Source of the DNA: Chloroflexota bacterium
GTDB taxonomy: Bacteria > Chloroflexota > Dormibacteria > CF-121
Length of the DNA: 43,997 bases
Direction: 5' to 3'
NCBI GenBank assembly: GCA_005882045.1
Contig: VBHO01000182.1
Span: 1-43,997, forward strand
This document shows positions 31,227 through 40,160 of this stretch, one piece after another (the stretch's first letter is position 1; every line of letters begins with the position of its first letter). Under the pieces are notes generated by a model, which saw nothing but the letters and a program-made list of their open reading frames with translations, was not told where the DNA came from and ran no database searches. Both the position numbers and the translations under genes were made by a program.

Positions 31227-31976
31227 ATGATCACCATCGGCCAGCTCGCCGCCTACGCCGGCGTGACGATCAAGGCCGTCCGCCATTACCACAAGCGTGG
31301 CCTGCTCGAGGAGCCGCCGCGTGACGCATCGGGCTACCGGCGGTACACCGCCCAGCATGCCATCGACCTGGTGAAGATCAAAACGCTGGCCGAGGCCGGC
31401 GTGCCGCTGGCTCGCATCAAGGCGCTCTTCGTGGCGCAGCCCGATCAGTTTGGCGCGGCGATGGCCGAGATCGACCGCAACTTGCAGGAGCGGGCGCGGG
31501 AGCTCCGTCGCACCCGCCAGCGGATCGCCCGGCTCAGCGCCGGTGACCGCCTGTTCGTTTCCGCAGCTGTCGCCGACTACCTCGACCGGCTCCGCGAACT
31601 TGGCGTGAGTCAGCGGGGGGTACAGATGGAGCGCGACGGCTGGATCCTGCTCCAGTCAGTCTCGCCGAAGGCGGCCTCCATCTGGTTTGCCGACAAGCTT
31701 CACGCGATCGACGATCCGGAGTTCGTTGCCATCTACCTCGAGTACGACGCGGCGTTCGACAGGTCCCCGGACGACCCGCGCCTCTACGCCCTGGCTGACC
31801 GCGCCCAGCGCTGGATCGCCGGCCAGCCCAGCAGGCTCAAGCGCGCAGAGGGGTCGACACCGGACCCGACCATCGCAAAGCTGGTCGCGACGTCCGTCGG
31901 TATGTCGTCGCCGGCCTGGGACCGGCTAACCGAGATCGGCAAGGAGCGCATGGCGGGCGGCACGTCCAGCCAGTAG
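31227..31976 (+). CDS. MerR-family transcriptional regulator
   Basis: 'MITIGQLAAYAGVTIKAVRHYHKRGLLEEPPRDASGYRRYTAQHAIDLVKIKTLAEAGVPLARIKAL'. Confidence 0.93.
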   Translation: MITIGQLAAYAGVTIKAVRHYHKRGLLEEPPRDASGYRRYTAQHAIDLVKIKTLAEAGVPLARIKALFVAQPDQFGAAMAEIDRNLQERARELRRTRQRIARLSAGDRLFVSAAVADYLDRLRELGVSQRGVQMERDGWILLQSVSPKAASIWFADKLHAIDDPEFVAIYLEYDAAFDRSPDDPRLYALADRAQRWIAGQPSRLKRAEGSTPDPTIAKLVATSVGMSSPAWDRLTEIGKERMAGGTSSQ

Positions 31977-31992
31977 GACGGTTGGCGCGGGT

Positions 31993-32106
31993 GCTACTGA
32001 CGCGCTCACCTTTCCACACCGGGGCTCGCTACTGACGCGCTCGCCGTTCCACTTATCACGCGGCCCTTTCCACACCGGGGCCGCTTATGACCGGGGCTCG
32101 CTATTG
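31993..32106. repeat. Dispersed 35-bp intergenic repeat, site C (about 3 diverged copies)
   Basis: tgacgcgctcacctttccacaccggggctcgctac ... ccctttccacaccggggccgcttatgaccggggctcgctattg. Confidence 0.88.
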
Positions 32107-32865
32107 CGGTCGGGTCCGAATCACGTCCGGGATCCGCGATACCGACGGTATCGGGCCGACGACCGGCGCCGGTCCGGCACCGAGCGCCGAGAGCACGGCA
32201 GCGGCGATCGCCGCGTGGCCCTGGTCGTTCGGATGGAACCAGTCGGTGCGACCCAGGTAGCTCGAACCCCCATCGGTGCCATGGAAGTCGTTGACGGCGT
32301 AGAAGCCGTTCAGCGTGATGAAGGTCGCGCCGTGCCGCTCGCAGGTTTGCACGATGATGTCATCGATCGCGGACGACGGCAGCCAGCTGCCAATACAGAG
32401 GACGCGCGTCCGCGGGCTCGAGACGCCGCTCACGATCGCCTCGTACTGCGCCGCGAACGTGTCAAGAGGGGTGTTGAATCCAACGTCGTTGGTGCCGAGC
32501 TCGATGGTGACGAGCGCCGGGTGGGCCGCCTGGACGGCGCTGAGCTGCGGCAACGCCCAGGCCGCTTTCGCGCCGCTGCGCGCCACCAGGTTCAGCGTCA
32601 TGCCGAGCTTGTCCGCGACCAGCGCGGGAAAGGTCCCGTCCTGGGCGGTGGCAAAACGGCCGGCGCTGATGCTGTCACCGAGAGCGACATAGACCTTGCC
32701 CTGCAAGCCCTGGCTATCGGTGCCAGCGTGCACGCCAAGCACCTCGCTGGGGGCCATCACCGGGCCTTTCGTGCCCGGCTCGCCAACCGCGAGAAATAGG
32801 ATCACGATCCAAATGAAATATGTCACGACCCTCGGGGTGCGCGACGGCAATGCCGTTGACCCCAT
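32101..32865 (-). CDS. SGNH/GDSL hydrolase with N-terminal TM/signal segment
   Basis: 'VYVALGDSISAGRF', 'VTIELGTNDVGF', 'DWFHPNDQGHAAIA'; start at ATG 32865 is an estimate. Confidence 0.85.
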   Translation of the reverse strand: MGSTALPSRTPRVVTYFIWIVILFLAVGEPGTKGPVMAPSEVLGVHAGTDSQGLQGKVYVALGDSISAGRFATAQDGTFPALVADKLGMTLNLVARSGAKAAWALPQLSAVQAAHPALVTIELGTNDVGFNTPLDTFAAQYEAIVSGVSSPRTRVLCIGSWLPSSAIDDIIVQTCERHGATFITLNGFYAVNDFHGTDGGSSYLGRTDWFHPNDQGHAAIAAAVLSALGAGPAPVVGPIPSVSRIPDVIRTRPQ

Positions 32866-32928
32866 CCTCCTGCCCCTATTCTGCCAGCCAGGCCGGACTG
32901 GCGCCCGCCGCAAACGTCGGACACGGCG

Positions 32929-33969
32929 CTAGACCAGTCCCGACTCCAGCGTGGTGACCATTTCGGCCAGCGCCCGGACGGCCCAGTTTGGACGCTCGGT
33001 CATGCCAAACAGTTGGAGGCGCGCCTCGGCGAGATGCTCTGCCGCCTGGCGGCGGCAAATCGCCTGCGCGCTGGACTGGGTGATGATGGCGCGGGCGGTC
33101 TCCATCTCGGTGGTCGTGAACCTGGCGCGCGTGAGCAGCGATCGCAGCACACGCCGGTTGCCCGCGGCGCCGCCCTTCAGCGCGACCAGCGTCGGCAGCG
33201 TCTTCTTGCCGTTCTTCAGGTCGCTGCCCATCGGCTTGCCGGTCTGACTGGTCGACCCCCATACGCCGAGGATGTCATCGATCACCTGAAATGCAATCCC
33301 CAGGTGGTAGCCGAACTTGCCCGCTTTGTCCAATGCCGCGTCACCGACGCCCGCGGCCAGGCCACCCAGCCGCGCGGCGCACTCGAAGAGCGCGGCGGTC
33401 TTGAGCCCCACCATCTCCATGTACTCGTCGACCGAGACGTCGACCCGCTGCTCGAACTGCAGGTCGAGCACCTGGCCGCGGCAGAGCGCGAGCATCGACT
33501 CGGTCAGCAATAAGAGCGCCGGCCGCGTGCGCTCCACGTAGCGTGCCGGCAGCAGATCGACCACTGCCCGGGTGACGAGCGCCTCCAGCGCCGCGCCGGC
33601 GTTGATCGCCTGTCCCTGGCCCCAAACCTTCCAGACGGACGGCCGTCCGCGGCGCAGCTCGTCACCGTCCTGGACGTCGTCGAAGACCAGCGAGAAGTTG
33701 TGCGCGAGCTCGACGGCCACCGCCGCCCACAGCGCATCGGCGTAGCGTTTCCCGAACGCCTCGCAGGTGAGCAGCGCGATGTTCGCCCGAAGGCGCTTGC
33801 CGGGGCGCTCGCCCGCTTTCCGCAGGCCGAGGTGGTACTGGACCATCTCGGTCAGCAGCGCGCTCTGGCTGGATCCGACCCGCTGCGAGAGACGCGACAG
33901 CTCGCGGTCCAGGGCCTGGTTCATCGCCTGCAACCGGTCGGTGCGGCTGGCAAAGGTCTTGGTCTTCAT
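32929..33969 (-). CDS. Polyprenyl (probably geranylgeranyl) diphosphate synthase
   Basis: FARM 'HNFSLVFDDVQDGDELRRGRPSVWKVWG', SARM 'FQVIDDILGVWGSTSQTGKPMGSDLKNGKKTLP'; start at ATG 33969. Confidence 0.92.
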   Translation of the reverse strand: MKTKTFASRTDRLQAMNQALDRELSRLSQRVGSSQSALLTEMVQYHLGLRKAGERPGKRLRANIALLTCEAFGKRYADALWAAVAVELAHNFSLVFDDVQDGDELRRGRPSVWKVWGQGQAINAGAALEALVTRAVVDLLPARYVERTRPALLLLTESMLALCRGQVLDLQFEQRVDVSVDEYMEMVGLKTAALFECAARLGGLAAGVGDAALDKAGKFGYHLGIAFQVIDDILGVWGSTSQTGKPMGSDLKNGKKTLPTLVALKGGAAGNRRVLRSLLTRARFTTTEMETARAIITQSSAQAICRRQAAEHLAEARLQLFGMTERPNWAVRALAEMVTTLESGLV

Positions 33970-34017
33970 ACCCCCCACCCCGACCCTCCCCCGCAAGGGG
34001 GGAGGGAGAAAAAGAAA
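33970..34017. repeat. REP-like G/C palindrome, copy 3
   Basis: accccccaccccgaccctcccccgcaaggggggagggagaaaaag, nearly identical to copy 1; abuts the GGPP synthase start codon. Confidence 0.75.
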
Positions 34018-34024
34018 GGTGTTT

Positions 34025-35074
34025 TCATCGGACTTCGACAGGAGGGGTGGTCTTGAGGGCCGCGATGGTGGGAGCGCCCGCACAGAACATGGCGACTCGC
34101 AGCTGCCAGGCGAAGCCCTCGAGCAAGCGCCGCACGGACTCTTCGCCTTCCGAGGCGGCGGCGAGCACGGCGTGGGCGAAGCCGGTCAGGTCCGCGCCGA
34201 GCCCGAGCGCCTTGGCGGCGTCGAGCCCGTGCTTCAGTCCGCCGCTCGCGATCAGCGGTAGGTGGGGAGCGGCGCGGTGGGTCGCGATCAGCGCCTCCGA
34301 CGTGGGGATGCCCCACTCGGAAAAGGCGAGCGCCAGCTCGACTTCCTCGGGACGCTCGCGGCGAAAGGCCTCCACCCGGGCGAAGCTGGTGCCCCCGAGG
34401 CCGGCCACGTCGATGGCGGCCACGCCCGCGTCTGCCAGCAGCGCCGCGGTTCGCTCCGAAATACCGCAGCCAACCTCCTTGACGATCACCGGAACGGGGA
34501 GCTCGCGGCAGAGGGTCCCGATCTTGTCGATCAGCCCCCGGAAGTTGTGGTCGCCTTCGGGCTGGAGCGCCTCCTGCAGCGGATTGAGATGCAGCACCAG
34601 CGCGTCCGCGCCGATCATCTCGATCGCTTCCAGGGCCTGCTCCCGACGCATGCCGTAGTTCAGCTGGACCGCGCCCAGGTTGGCGAACAGCAGGACATCG
34701 GGGGCGACGCTGCGCACCTGGTAGGTGGCGCGCAGGTCCTTGTGCGTGATCCCCGCCCGCTGCGAGCCGACGCCGAAGGCGATCCCGACCGATTGCGCGA
34801 CCAGCGCCAGGCGGCGGTTGATGTCGCCGGCGGCGTGGGCGCCACCGGTCATGCTCGAGATCAGGAACGGCAGCTTGAGGGGTTTGCCCAGGAAGCTGGT
34901 CGTCATGTCGATCGCGTCGAGGTCAAGCTCGGGAAGCGCTTCGTGGCTGAAGGCGTAGCGCTCGAAGCCGGCGCTGCGTGTGGACTGCACCGAGGCTTCC
35001 AGTGACAGGCGCAGGTGCTCGAGCTTGCGCTGGGCGATCTTTGAAAGCGGGTGCCCGTTGGCGTCGAGGGCCAT
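34025..35074 (-). CDS. fni: Isopentenyl-diphosphate delta-isomerase, type 2 (FMN-dependent)
   Basis: 'RKLEHLRLSLEASVQ', 'FLGKPLKLPFLISSMTGG', 'GSQRAG', 'LHLNPLQEALQPEGDHNFRG', 'VPVIVKEVGCGIS'. Confidence 0.94.
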   Translation of the reverse strand: MALDANGHPLSKIAQRKLEHLRLSLEASVQSTRSAGFERYAFSHEALPELDLDAIDMTTSFLGKPLKLPFLISSMTGGAHAAGDINRRLALVAQSVGIAFGVGSQRAGITHKDLRATYQVRSVAPDVLLFANLGAVQLNYGMRREQALEAIEMIGADALVLHLNPLQEALQPEGDHNFRGLIDKIGTLCRELPVPVIVKEVGCGISERTAALLADAGVAAIDVAGLGGTSFARVEAFRRERPEEVELALAFSEWGIPTSEALIATHRAAPHLPLIASGGLKHGLDAAKALGLGADLTGFAHAVLAAASEGEESVRRLLEGFAWQLRVAMFCAGAPTIAALKTTPPVEVR

Positions 35075-35077
35075 GAC

Positions 35078-37501
35078 CTAACCCGCCGCCGCCACATCGG
35101 GCGGAGTTGGGTGTTCGTCGTGCACGTCGGCCTCGAGGGCATCCGGGTTTTCCGCCTGGCGCTTGCGCATCATCTGGATGAAGTAGTCGACGATGATCGG
35201 GTCGAACTGCGTGCCCTTACCCGCCTCGAGCTGGGCGAGCGCGAACTCCGGCGTGCGCCGCTGCCGGTAAGGCCGGGTCGACGTCATCGCGTGGTAGGCG
35301 TCGCAGACCGACACGATGCGCGCGTGCAAGGGGATGTTCTGGCCCGCGAGCCCGTCCGGGTAGCCGCTGCCGTCGTACCACTCGTGATGGTGCAGCACGA
35401 CGTTGAGGATTTGCCGGAAGGCCTTGATCGGCTGCAGGATGCGCGCCCCCAAGATGGGGTGCATACGCATGATCAGTTTCTCGTCTTCATCGAGCTTGCC
35501 TTCCTTGAGCAGCACTTTGTCGACCACGCCGATCTTGCCCACGTCGTGGAGGATCGCGGCCAGACGCAGCTGGTTCTTGTGCGCCGGCGACAGCTGCAGC
35601 ATGTCGCCCAGGTCTTCGGCGAGCTTGGCGACCGACTGCGAATGGCCACTGGTGTACGGGTCCTTGGCGTCGATCGAAGCCGCTAGCGCGTTGAGGGCTT
35701 CCAGCGTCGCTTCGCTGTTGGGCGACAGCATGCCCTCGGCGAGCTCTTCCAGGTGGCTCGAGTTGGCGATCTGGCCGAGGCGCTTTTCGAGGGTCGCCAC
35801 CATTCCCGGTCCGACCGTGTCGGCGCTCGCCAGCTGGGCGACGACCTCGCTCAAAACCGAGTCGAGCGCGGCGACGCTCTCCAGCTCGCAGGCGCCGCAG
35901 ATGCAGTTGCGGCCGCGCTTCTTCGCCATGTACATGGCAAGGTCGGCGCGGTTCAGGAGCTCGTCGCGGTTCTTGGCGTCGACGGGATAGGTCGCCCAGC
36001 CAACCGACGCGGTCAGCGGCGCGAAGATGGTCTTCGGGTTGTACATGAAGACTTTCGCCAACGTGTCGCAGATTTCCTGGGCGCGGATGGGCGCCGTCTG
36101 AATGTCGACCCCGGGGAGAATGGCGACGAACTCCTCGCCGCCGTATCGGGTGACCGTGTCCTCGCGGCGCATCGTCGACGAGATGGTGCGCGCCGCCGCC
36201 TTGAGCGCGACGTCACCGGCGGCGTGGCCGAAGCTGTCGTTGTAGACCTTGAACCGGTCGAGGTCGATCATCATCACCGTGATCGACCCGCCCGTCTCCT
36301 TGGTTTTCTCGAGCTCCTCGTCGAACCTGGTGTGGAAATAGCGGTGGTTGGGCAGCCCGGTCACCGAGTCGGTGACGGAGAGTTTCTGTGCCTGGTCGAG
36401 GGCATGCGCATTGCGCATCGCGATGCCGGCGCGTTCGGCGAAGGTCAGCATCAGCTCCTGCTCGGTTTGGCGCAGTGGCTCGACGCGGTTCTGGAAGCCG
36501 ATGATCATATCCGCGATCGCCCGCGCCCCGTGGAAGACCGGGACACGGTACCAGAGCCCGGCCGGCAACGGCTTGGGGTTGTCGGGCAGCACGATGTTCG
36601 GGTCGCTGAGCGGGATGACCTGCTCGCCCATCGCCGGCGTCAGCGACAGCCGCGCGCCGGTCATGTCGACGCCCGCGTACTGCGTCTTGAGCTCGGGGCT
36701 CCAGTCGATGTACAGCGTCGAGGCGGCGGGCGCGGACTCATCCTGACCGATCAGGGGCGGCATCTGGACCTGGAGCAAGAAGGCATCCGCGTTGAGCAGC
36801 GCCCGGCCTTTCTCGGCGGCGAGCAGGCAGGTCTGCTCGAACTCGAGGTCGCGGTTGAGCTCGACGGTCACCTCGGACAACGAGGCGTGCGCCCGTTCCA
36901 ACTCCTCCTCCAGCGCTCGCTCCGCTCGCCGGGCGCGGTCGCCGACGAAGCCGACGAAGATGCCGGTGATGGCGACGAAGCCGGTACGCATCGCCAGGTT
37001 GGTAAGCGCGCTCAGCGCCAGGGAGGTGCCCGCGACCGTGTTGTCGTAGTAGACGACGGCCGTGTAGCTGAGGGCGATGGTGAGGACGGCGACGATGGCG
37101 GCCAGACCGCCGAATCGCACCGCCGTCGTGACCGTCACCACGAAATAGGCGAGAAAGAAGGGCGACTCCAGGCCGCCGGTGACCGCCACGCCGCCGGTCA
37201 CGAGCAGGGTGTCGCCGATGGCCGAGATGTAGCCGCTGGTCAGCCATCCGGGTTTACGCGGAAGGATGATGACGAGCAACGTCAGGTTGTAGATCGCGCC
37301 CAGGCCGATCAAAGCCAGCAAGGTCACGAGCGATTGATGGCTCAAGCTCGATGACAGGAAAGGAAGGGCGCCCAGGGAGACGAGAATCGCGAGCCAGCGA
37401 ACCCAGATGATGCGGCGCTCCATCTCCATCGCCGAGGCGTCCGGCTTCCCGGCCTGTGCCGGCTTGCGTGCACCCAGCTTGAGGTTGATGGCGCTGCTCA
37501 T
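35078..37501 (-). CDS. Membrane-bound GAF-GGDEF-HD-GYP bifunctional c-di-GMP enzyme
   Basis: N-terminal ~5-6 TM; GGDEF 'RREDTVTRYGGEEFVAIL' with RxxD I-site; HD-GYP 'LAAILHDVGKIGVVDKVLLKEG...HHHEWYDGSGYPDGLAGQNIP'. Confidence 0.92.
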   Translation of the reverse strand: MSSAINLKLGARKPAQAGKPDASAMEMERRIIWVRWLAILVSLGALPFLSSSLSHQSLVTLLALIGLGAIYNLTLLVIILPRKPGWLTSGYISAIGDTLLVTGGVAVTGGLESPFFLAYFVVTVTTAVRFGGLAAIVAVLTIALSYTAVVYYDNTVAGTSLALSALTNLAMRTGFVAITGIFVGFVGDRARRAERALEEELERAHASLSEVTVELNRDLEFEQTCLLAAEKGRALLNADAFLLQVQMPPLIGQDESAPAASTLYIDWSPELKTQYAGVDMTGARLSLTPAMGEQVIPLSDPNIVLPDNPKPLPAGLWYRVPVFHGARAIADMIIGFQNRVEPLRQTEQELMLTFAERAGIAMRNAHALDQAQKLSVTDSVTGLPNHRYFHTRFDEELEKTKETGGSITVMMIDLDRFKVYNDSFGHAAGDVALKAAARTISSTMRREDTVTRYGGEEFVAILPGVDIQTAPIRAQEICDTLAKVFMYNPKTIFAPLTASVGWATYPVDAKNRDELLNRADLAMYMAKKRGRNCICGACELESVAALDSVLSEVVAQLASADTVGPGMVATLEKRLGQIANSSHLEELAEGMLSPNSEATLEALNALAASIDAKDPYTSGHSQSVAKLAEDLGDMLQLSPAHKNQLRLAAILHDVGKIGVVDKVLLKEGKLDEDEKLIMRMHPILGARILQPIKAFRQILNVVLHHHEWYDGSGYPDGLAGQNIPLHARIVSVCDAYHAMTSTRPYRQRRTPEFALAQLEAGKGTQFDPIIVDYFIQMMRKRQAENPDALEADVHDEHPTPPDVAAAG

Positions 37502-37510
37502 GGTTTCGAC

Positions 37511-38419
37511 TCAGCCCGCCCTCAGCAGGCGATCCGAGCGGGGCTTGGCACGCGGGACTTCGTAGAAGTCGAGGAGCACCTGGGTGCTGTCGACCAGGTG
37601 GCTCAAGAATTGCTGGGTGATGCCGGTGCGACGCTCGCGGGCAATCGCCTTCTTGAGCTGTTCGAACTCCTCCTCCATTAGATGATGTACGGCGACGCGC
37701 GCGCTCTCGAGCGTGCGCTCGCCTGGCGCGCCGAAGATCAGGTCCACCGAGTTGAATCGCCCCTGCGCCGCCTCGCGCTCGTGCGTGCGCAGGTCGTTCG
37801 CCAGCCGCACCACGCGCGAGGCCTGGCAGATGTGGCCGAAGATTCGGTTCTTGAGCTCTTGCGAGACATCCTGGTAGGAAAAGGCAAGGATCGACACCTG
37901 GACGATCGGGAAGGAGCTGCTGTACATGCCATTCGCCAGGTAGGCGTCAAGGGTGACGCGCTCCTTGTGCTTGAGCCAGTGGTTCTCCTGGAGCATGGTC
38001 CAGATCGACTTCTCCCAGACCAGCCGTCGCATCGCGGTCCATTCTTCGGGGACTTCGTCCTCGCGGAACTGCTCCTCGATCTTGCGTGTGACCGTGGCGT
38101 TGACGAGGGGCATCTGGCTGAGGTCGCGGTTGGGCCAGAGCAGAAAGTTCTGGCACACGCGCCGGTAATCGGCAAGGTCGAGCTCGGGATGTTCTTCTTC
38201 CAGGTAGTCGTCGATGTAGACGATGTAGGCCATGGTGCGGGCCAGCGTCAGCGCCTGCTCGAAGCTGGCACTGGGGTGGAGGAGGACGGCGGCGCGGCAG
38301 ACCTCACCCAGCATGTCGTCGCCACGCGGGTTGGCATCGACGAGATGGCGGATGACCGCGCCCTCGTCACCCTGCGCCAGCAGGTTCTCCTTGAGCTTAT
38401 TAATGCGCCGATCTAGCAT
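37511..38419 (-). CDS. Class I terpene synthase-like protein (diterpene synthase candidate)
   Basis: 'YIVYIDDYLEEEH' (DDxxE motif at 38198-38212) and 'LANDLRTHEREAAQG' matching NSE/DTE consensus (37772-37798); ATG 38419. Confidence 0.82.
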   Translation of the reverse strand: MLDRRINKLKENLLAQGDEGAVIRHLVDANPRGDDMLGEVCRAAVLLHPSASFEQALTLARTMAYIVYIDDYLEEEHPELDLADYRRVCQNFLLWPNRDLSQMPLVNATVTRKIEEQFREDEVPEEWTAMRRLVWEKSIWTMLQENHWLKHKERVTLDAYLANGMYSSSFPIVQVSILAFSYQDVSQELKNRIFGHICQASRVVRLANDLRTHEREAAQGRFNSVDLIFGAPGERTLESARVAVHHLMEEEFEQLKKAIARERRTGITQQFLSHLVDSTQVLLDFYEVPRAKPRSDRLLRAG

Positions 38420-39908
38420 GTTCGCTCCTCGCCAGCAGGATTCGCGCGGAAAGGACCGCCGACCGGACAACCTGGGTTGGCCCGTAGAGCGTCTTGCCGA
38501 CCCACATAGGAATGACGGGCTCTCCCTCGGTTTCATTCAGGTAGGCGGCAGCCCGGTTCAGCTGCTCCTTCAGGCCCGCCCGGAACTCGGCCGGCGCGAG
38601 CATCAGGGCCTGAACCGCGTAGGCGGTTTCTTCCGGGGTCCCGCCTGAGAACCATCCCCAGGAGCCGTCCTTTCGCTGGCTATCGCGCAACCAGCTAAAC
38701 GCCTGCACGCAGGCGTCGGGTGCCGACGCGGTGAGCGCGAAGACGGCGTGGGCGGTGGCATAGAAGGGGGAACCATGCCACTTGTCGACCCAATGGTCGC
38801 CGTCTACGCGCGCATCACGCAGGTACTTGACGACTTTCTGCGCGATCACATACTGGCGAGGGAAGGGCGGCACGACCTGGAGCACCTCCAGGACGTGGGC
38901 ATTCGCGGTGACGGAGGCATCCCGCTCGAGCGGGAAGGTAAAGAAGAAGTTCACGCCCTCGAACGGCCGCAGGGGGCCGGCCGAGATCGGATACCCGTAG
39001 CGGTGCAGGACGCTGAGCGTGAGGGCGGTGTCGTCGGCATCCGCCCGAAGGCCCTCCCGCGAGACGCCGACCCCGTCGTCGGTGAGGGACTGGGCGAGGT
39101 AGCGCAACAGCGGCGACGATTCGGCGGGCCGGTGGTCGGCCCGGGCCAGGTTGTAGAGCACCCAGGCGATCTCGAAGACTTCAAAGGGCGCGACTGTCGG
39201 AATGCTGCCATCACCGCGGTTGCGGAGCAGCAGGGCGAGGTACTCGTTGGCCTGCTCGTCGCGGGTCTTGAGCAGGAAATACGCCGTCGCCGACGGCGAG
39301 TTGGCAAACGAGCCGTTGGGGGAGAGCTGGGCCCGGGCGGCCTCGACGTCGAGCCGGTTGCCCAGGTATTCCAGCGAGTGCAGCAAGGGCGTCTTGACGT
39401 TGTAGATGAGCCGCGGCGGGATGTGGCCGATCTTCGCGTCGCGCTGGGCGGAGATCCCCATGAAGCGCTCGAAGGGGAGGGGGAGTCCGCGGACCTTGGC
39501 CTCATCGAGCAAGGCGGGGAGGACGAGTTCGAAGCCGGCCATGTCGGGGCCGGTCTGCCAGTTGCCGGTGTCCTCGTAGAGGAAGCGCAGTGCCTTGGTC
39601 CGCGCCCGGTGGACGACTCCATCCTGGAGGTTTTGCGGCAGGTCGGCGAGCGCCACCAGGGCGCTCAGGGTGGAGACCAGCTTGTCTTTTGGAATCGGCA
39701 GGGTCGTACCGAAGCTGCCGTCGGCGTTCTGGCTGCGCAGGAGCCAGGCGAGCGTCTGGGGATAGGCCAGCGCGTTGGGATCGTCGGGCTGGCGCAGGCG
39801 GGCGACGAAAGCCGTGTCATAGGCGGCGGCGGAGATCGCTCCCTGCTGGAGCGACGCGAGCAGCTCGCGGGTGGCCGCCGGGAGGGGCATTGCCGGCTGC
39901 GGCAGCAC
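38400..39908 (-). CDS. Class II diterpene cyclase-like protein (copalyl/kolavenyl/halimadienyl diphosphate synthase-type)
   Basis: DxDD motif 'LRADADDTAL' (39030-39041); repeats 'LLRSQNADGSFG' and 'SQRKDGSWGWFSGGTPEETAYAVQAL'; overlaps the class I gene by 20 nt; start GTG 39908 or ATG 39890. Confidence 0.87.
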   Translation of the reverse strand: MLPQPAMPLPAATRELLASLQQGAISAAAYDTAFVARLRQPDDPNALAYPQTLAWLLRSQNADGSFGTTLPIPKDKLVSTLSALVALADLPQNLQDGVVHRARTKALRFLYEDTGNWQTGPDMAGFELVLPALLDEAKVRGLPLPFERFMGISAQRDAKIGHIPPRLIYNVKTPLLHSLEYLGNRLDVEAARAQLSPNGSFANSPSATAYFLLKTRDEQANEYLALLLRNRGDGSIPTVAPFEVFEIAWVLYNLARADHRPAESSPLLRYLAQSLTDDGVGVSREGLRADADDTALTLSVLHRYGYPISAGPLRPFEGVNFFFTFPLERDASVTANAHVLEVLQVVPPFPRQYVIAQKVVKYLRDARVDGDHWVDKWHGSPFYATAHAVFALTASAPDACVQAFSWLRDSQRKDGSWGWFSGGTPEETAYAVQALMLAPAEFRAGLKEQLNRAAAYLNETEGEPVIPMWVGKTLYGPTQVVRSAVLSARILLARSEHARSAH

Positions 39909-40160
39909 TTCCCGGATCGCGGAGTGAACGTCGTTGATTTCCGTAGTCGCGACCCCCTTGGATGGCGCTAGATCGAGCGTCTAGGGGGAGGCTACTGCCG
40001 TCCTATTGCGGGAGACGTTTCGGCTGCGCACCGGGTTGTCAGGCTGGCGCGCGTCACGGACGCGTCGTATTCGTCACAGGCCAATGACCCGGGAAAGTGG
40101 CCGCGGTCCGAGGCGTTGTCACGATACGGGCCTACGGGACGAGCCCGGAAAGAGGGACGG

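Noticed and set aside
35753-37354. 533-aa plus-strand ORF opposite the GGDEF-HD-GYP gene
   Set aside because: Antisense shadow; the minus-strand protein has intact catalytic motifs.
38748-39971. 407-aa plus-strand ORF opposite the class II cyclase
   Set aside because: Antisense shadow; Gly/Glu/Arg-rich low-complexity translation.
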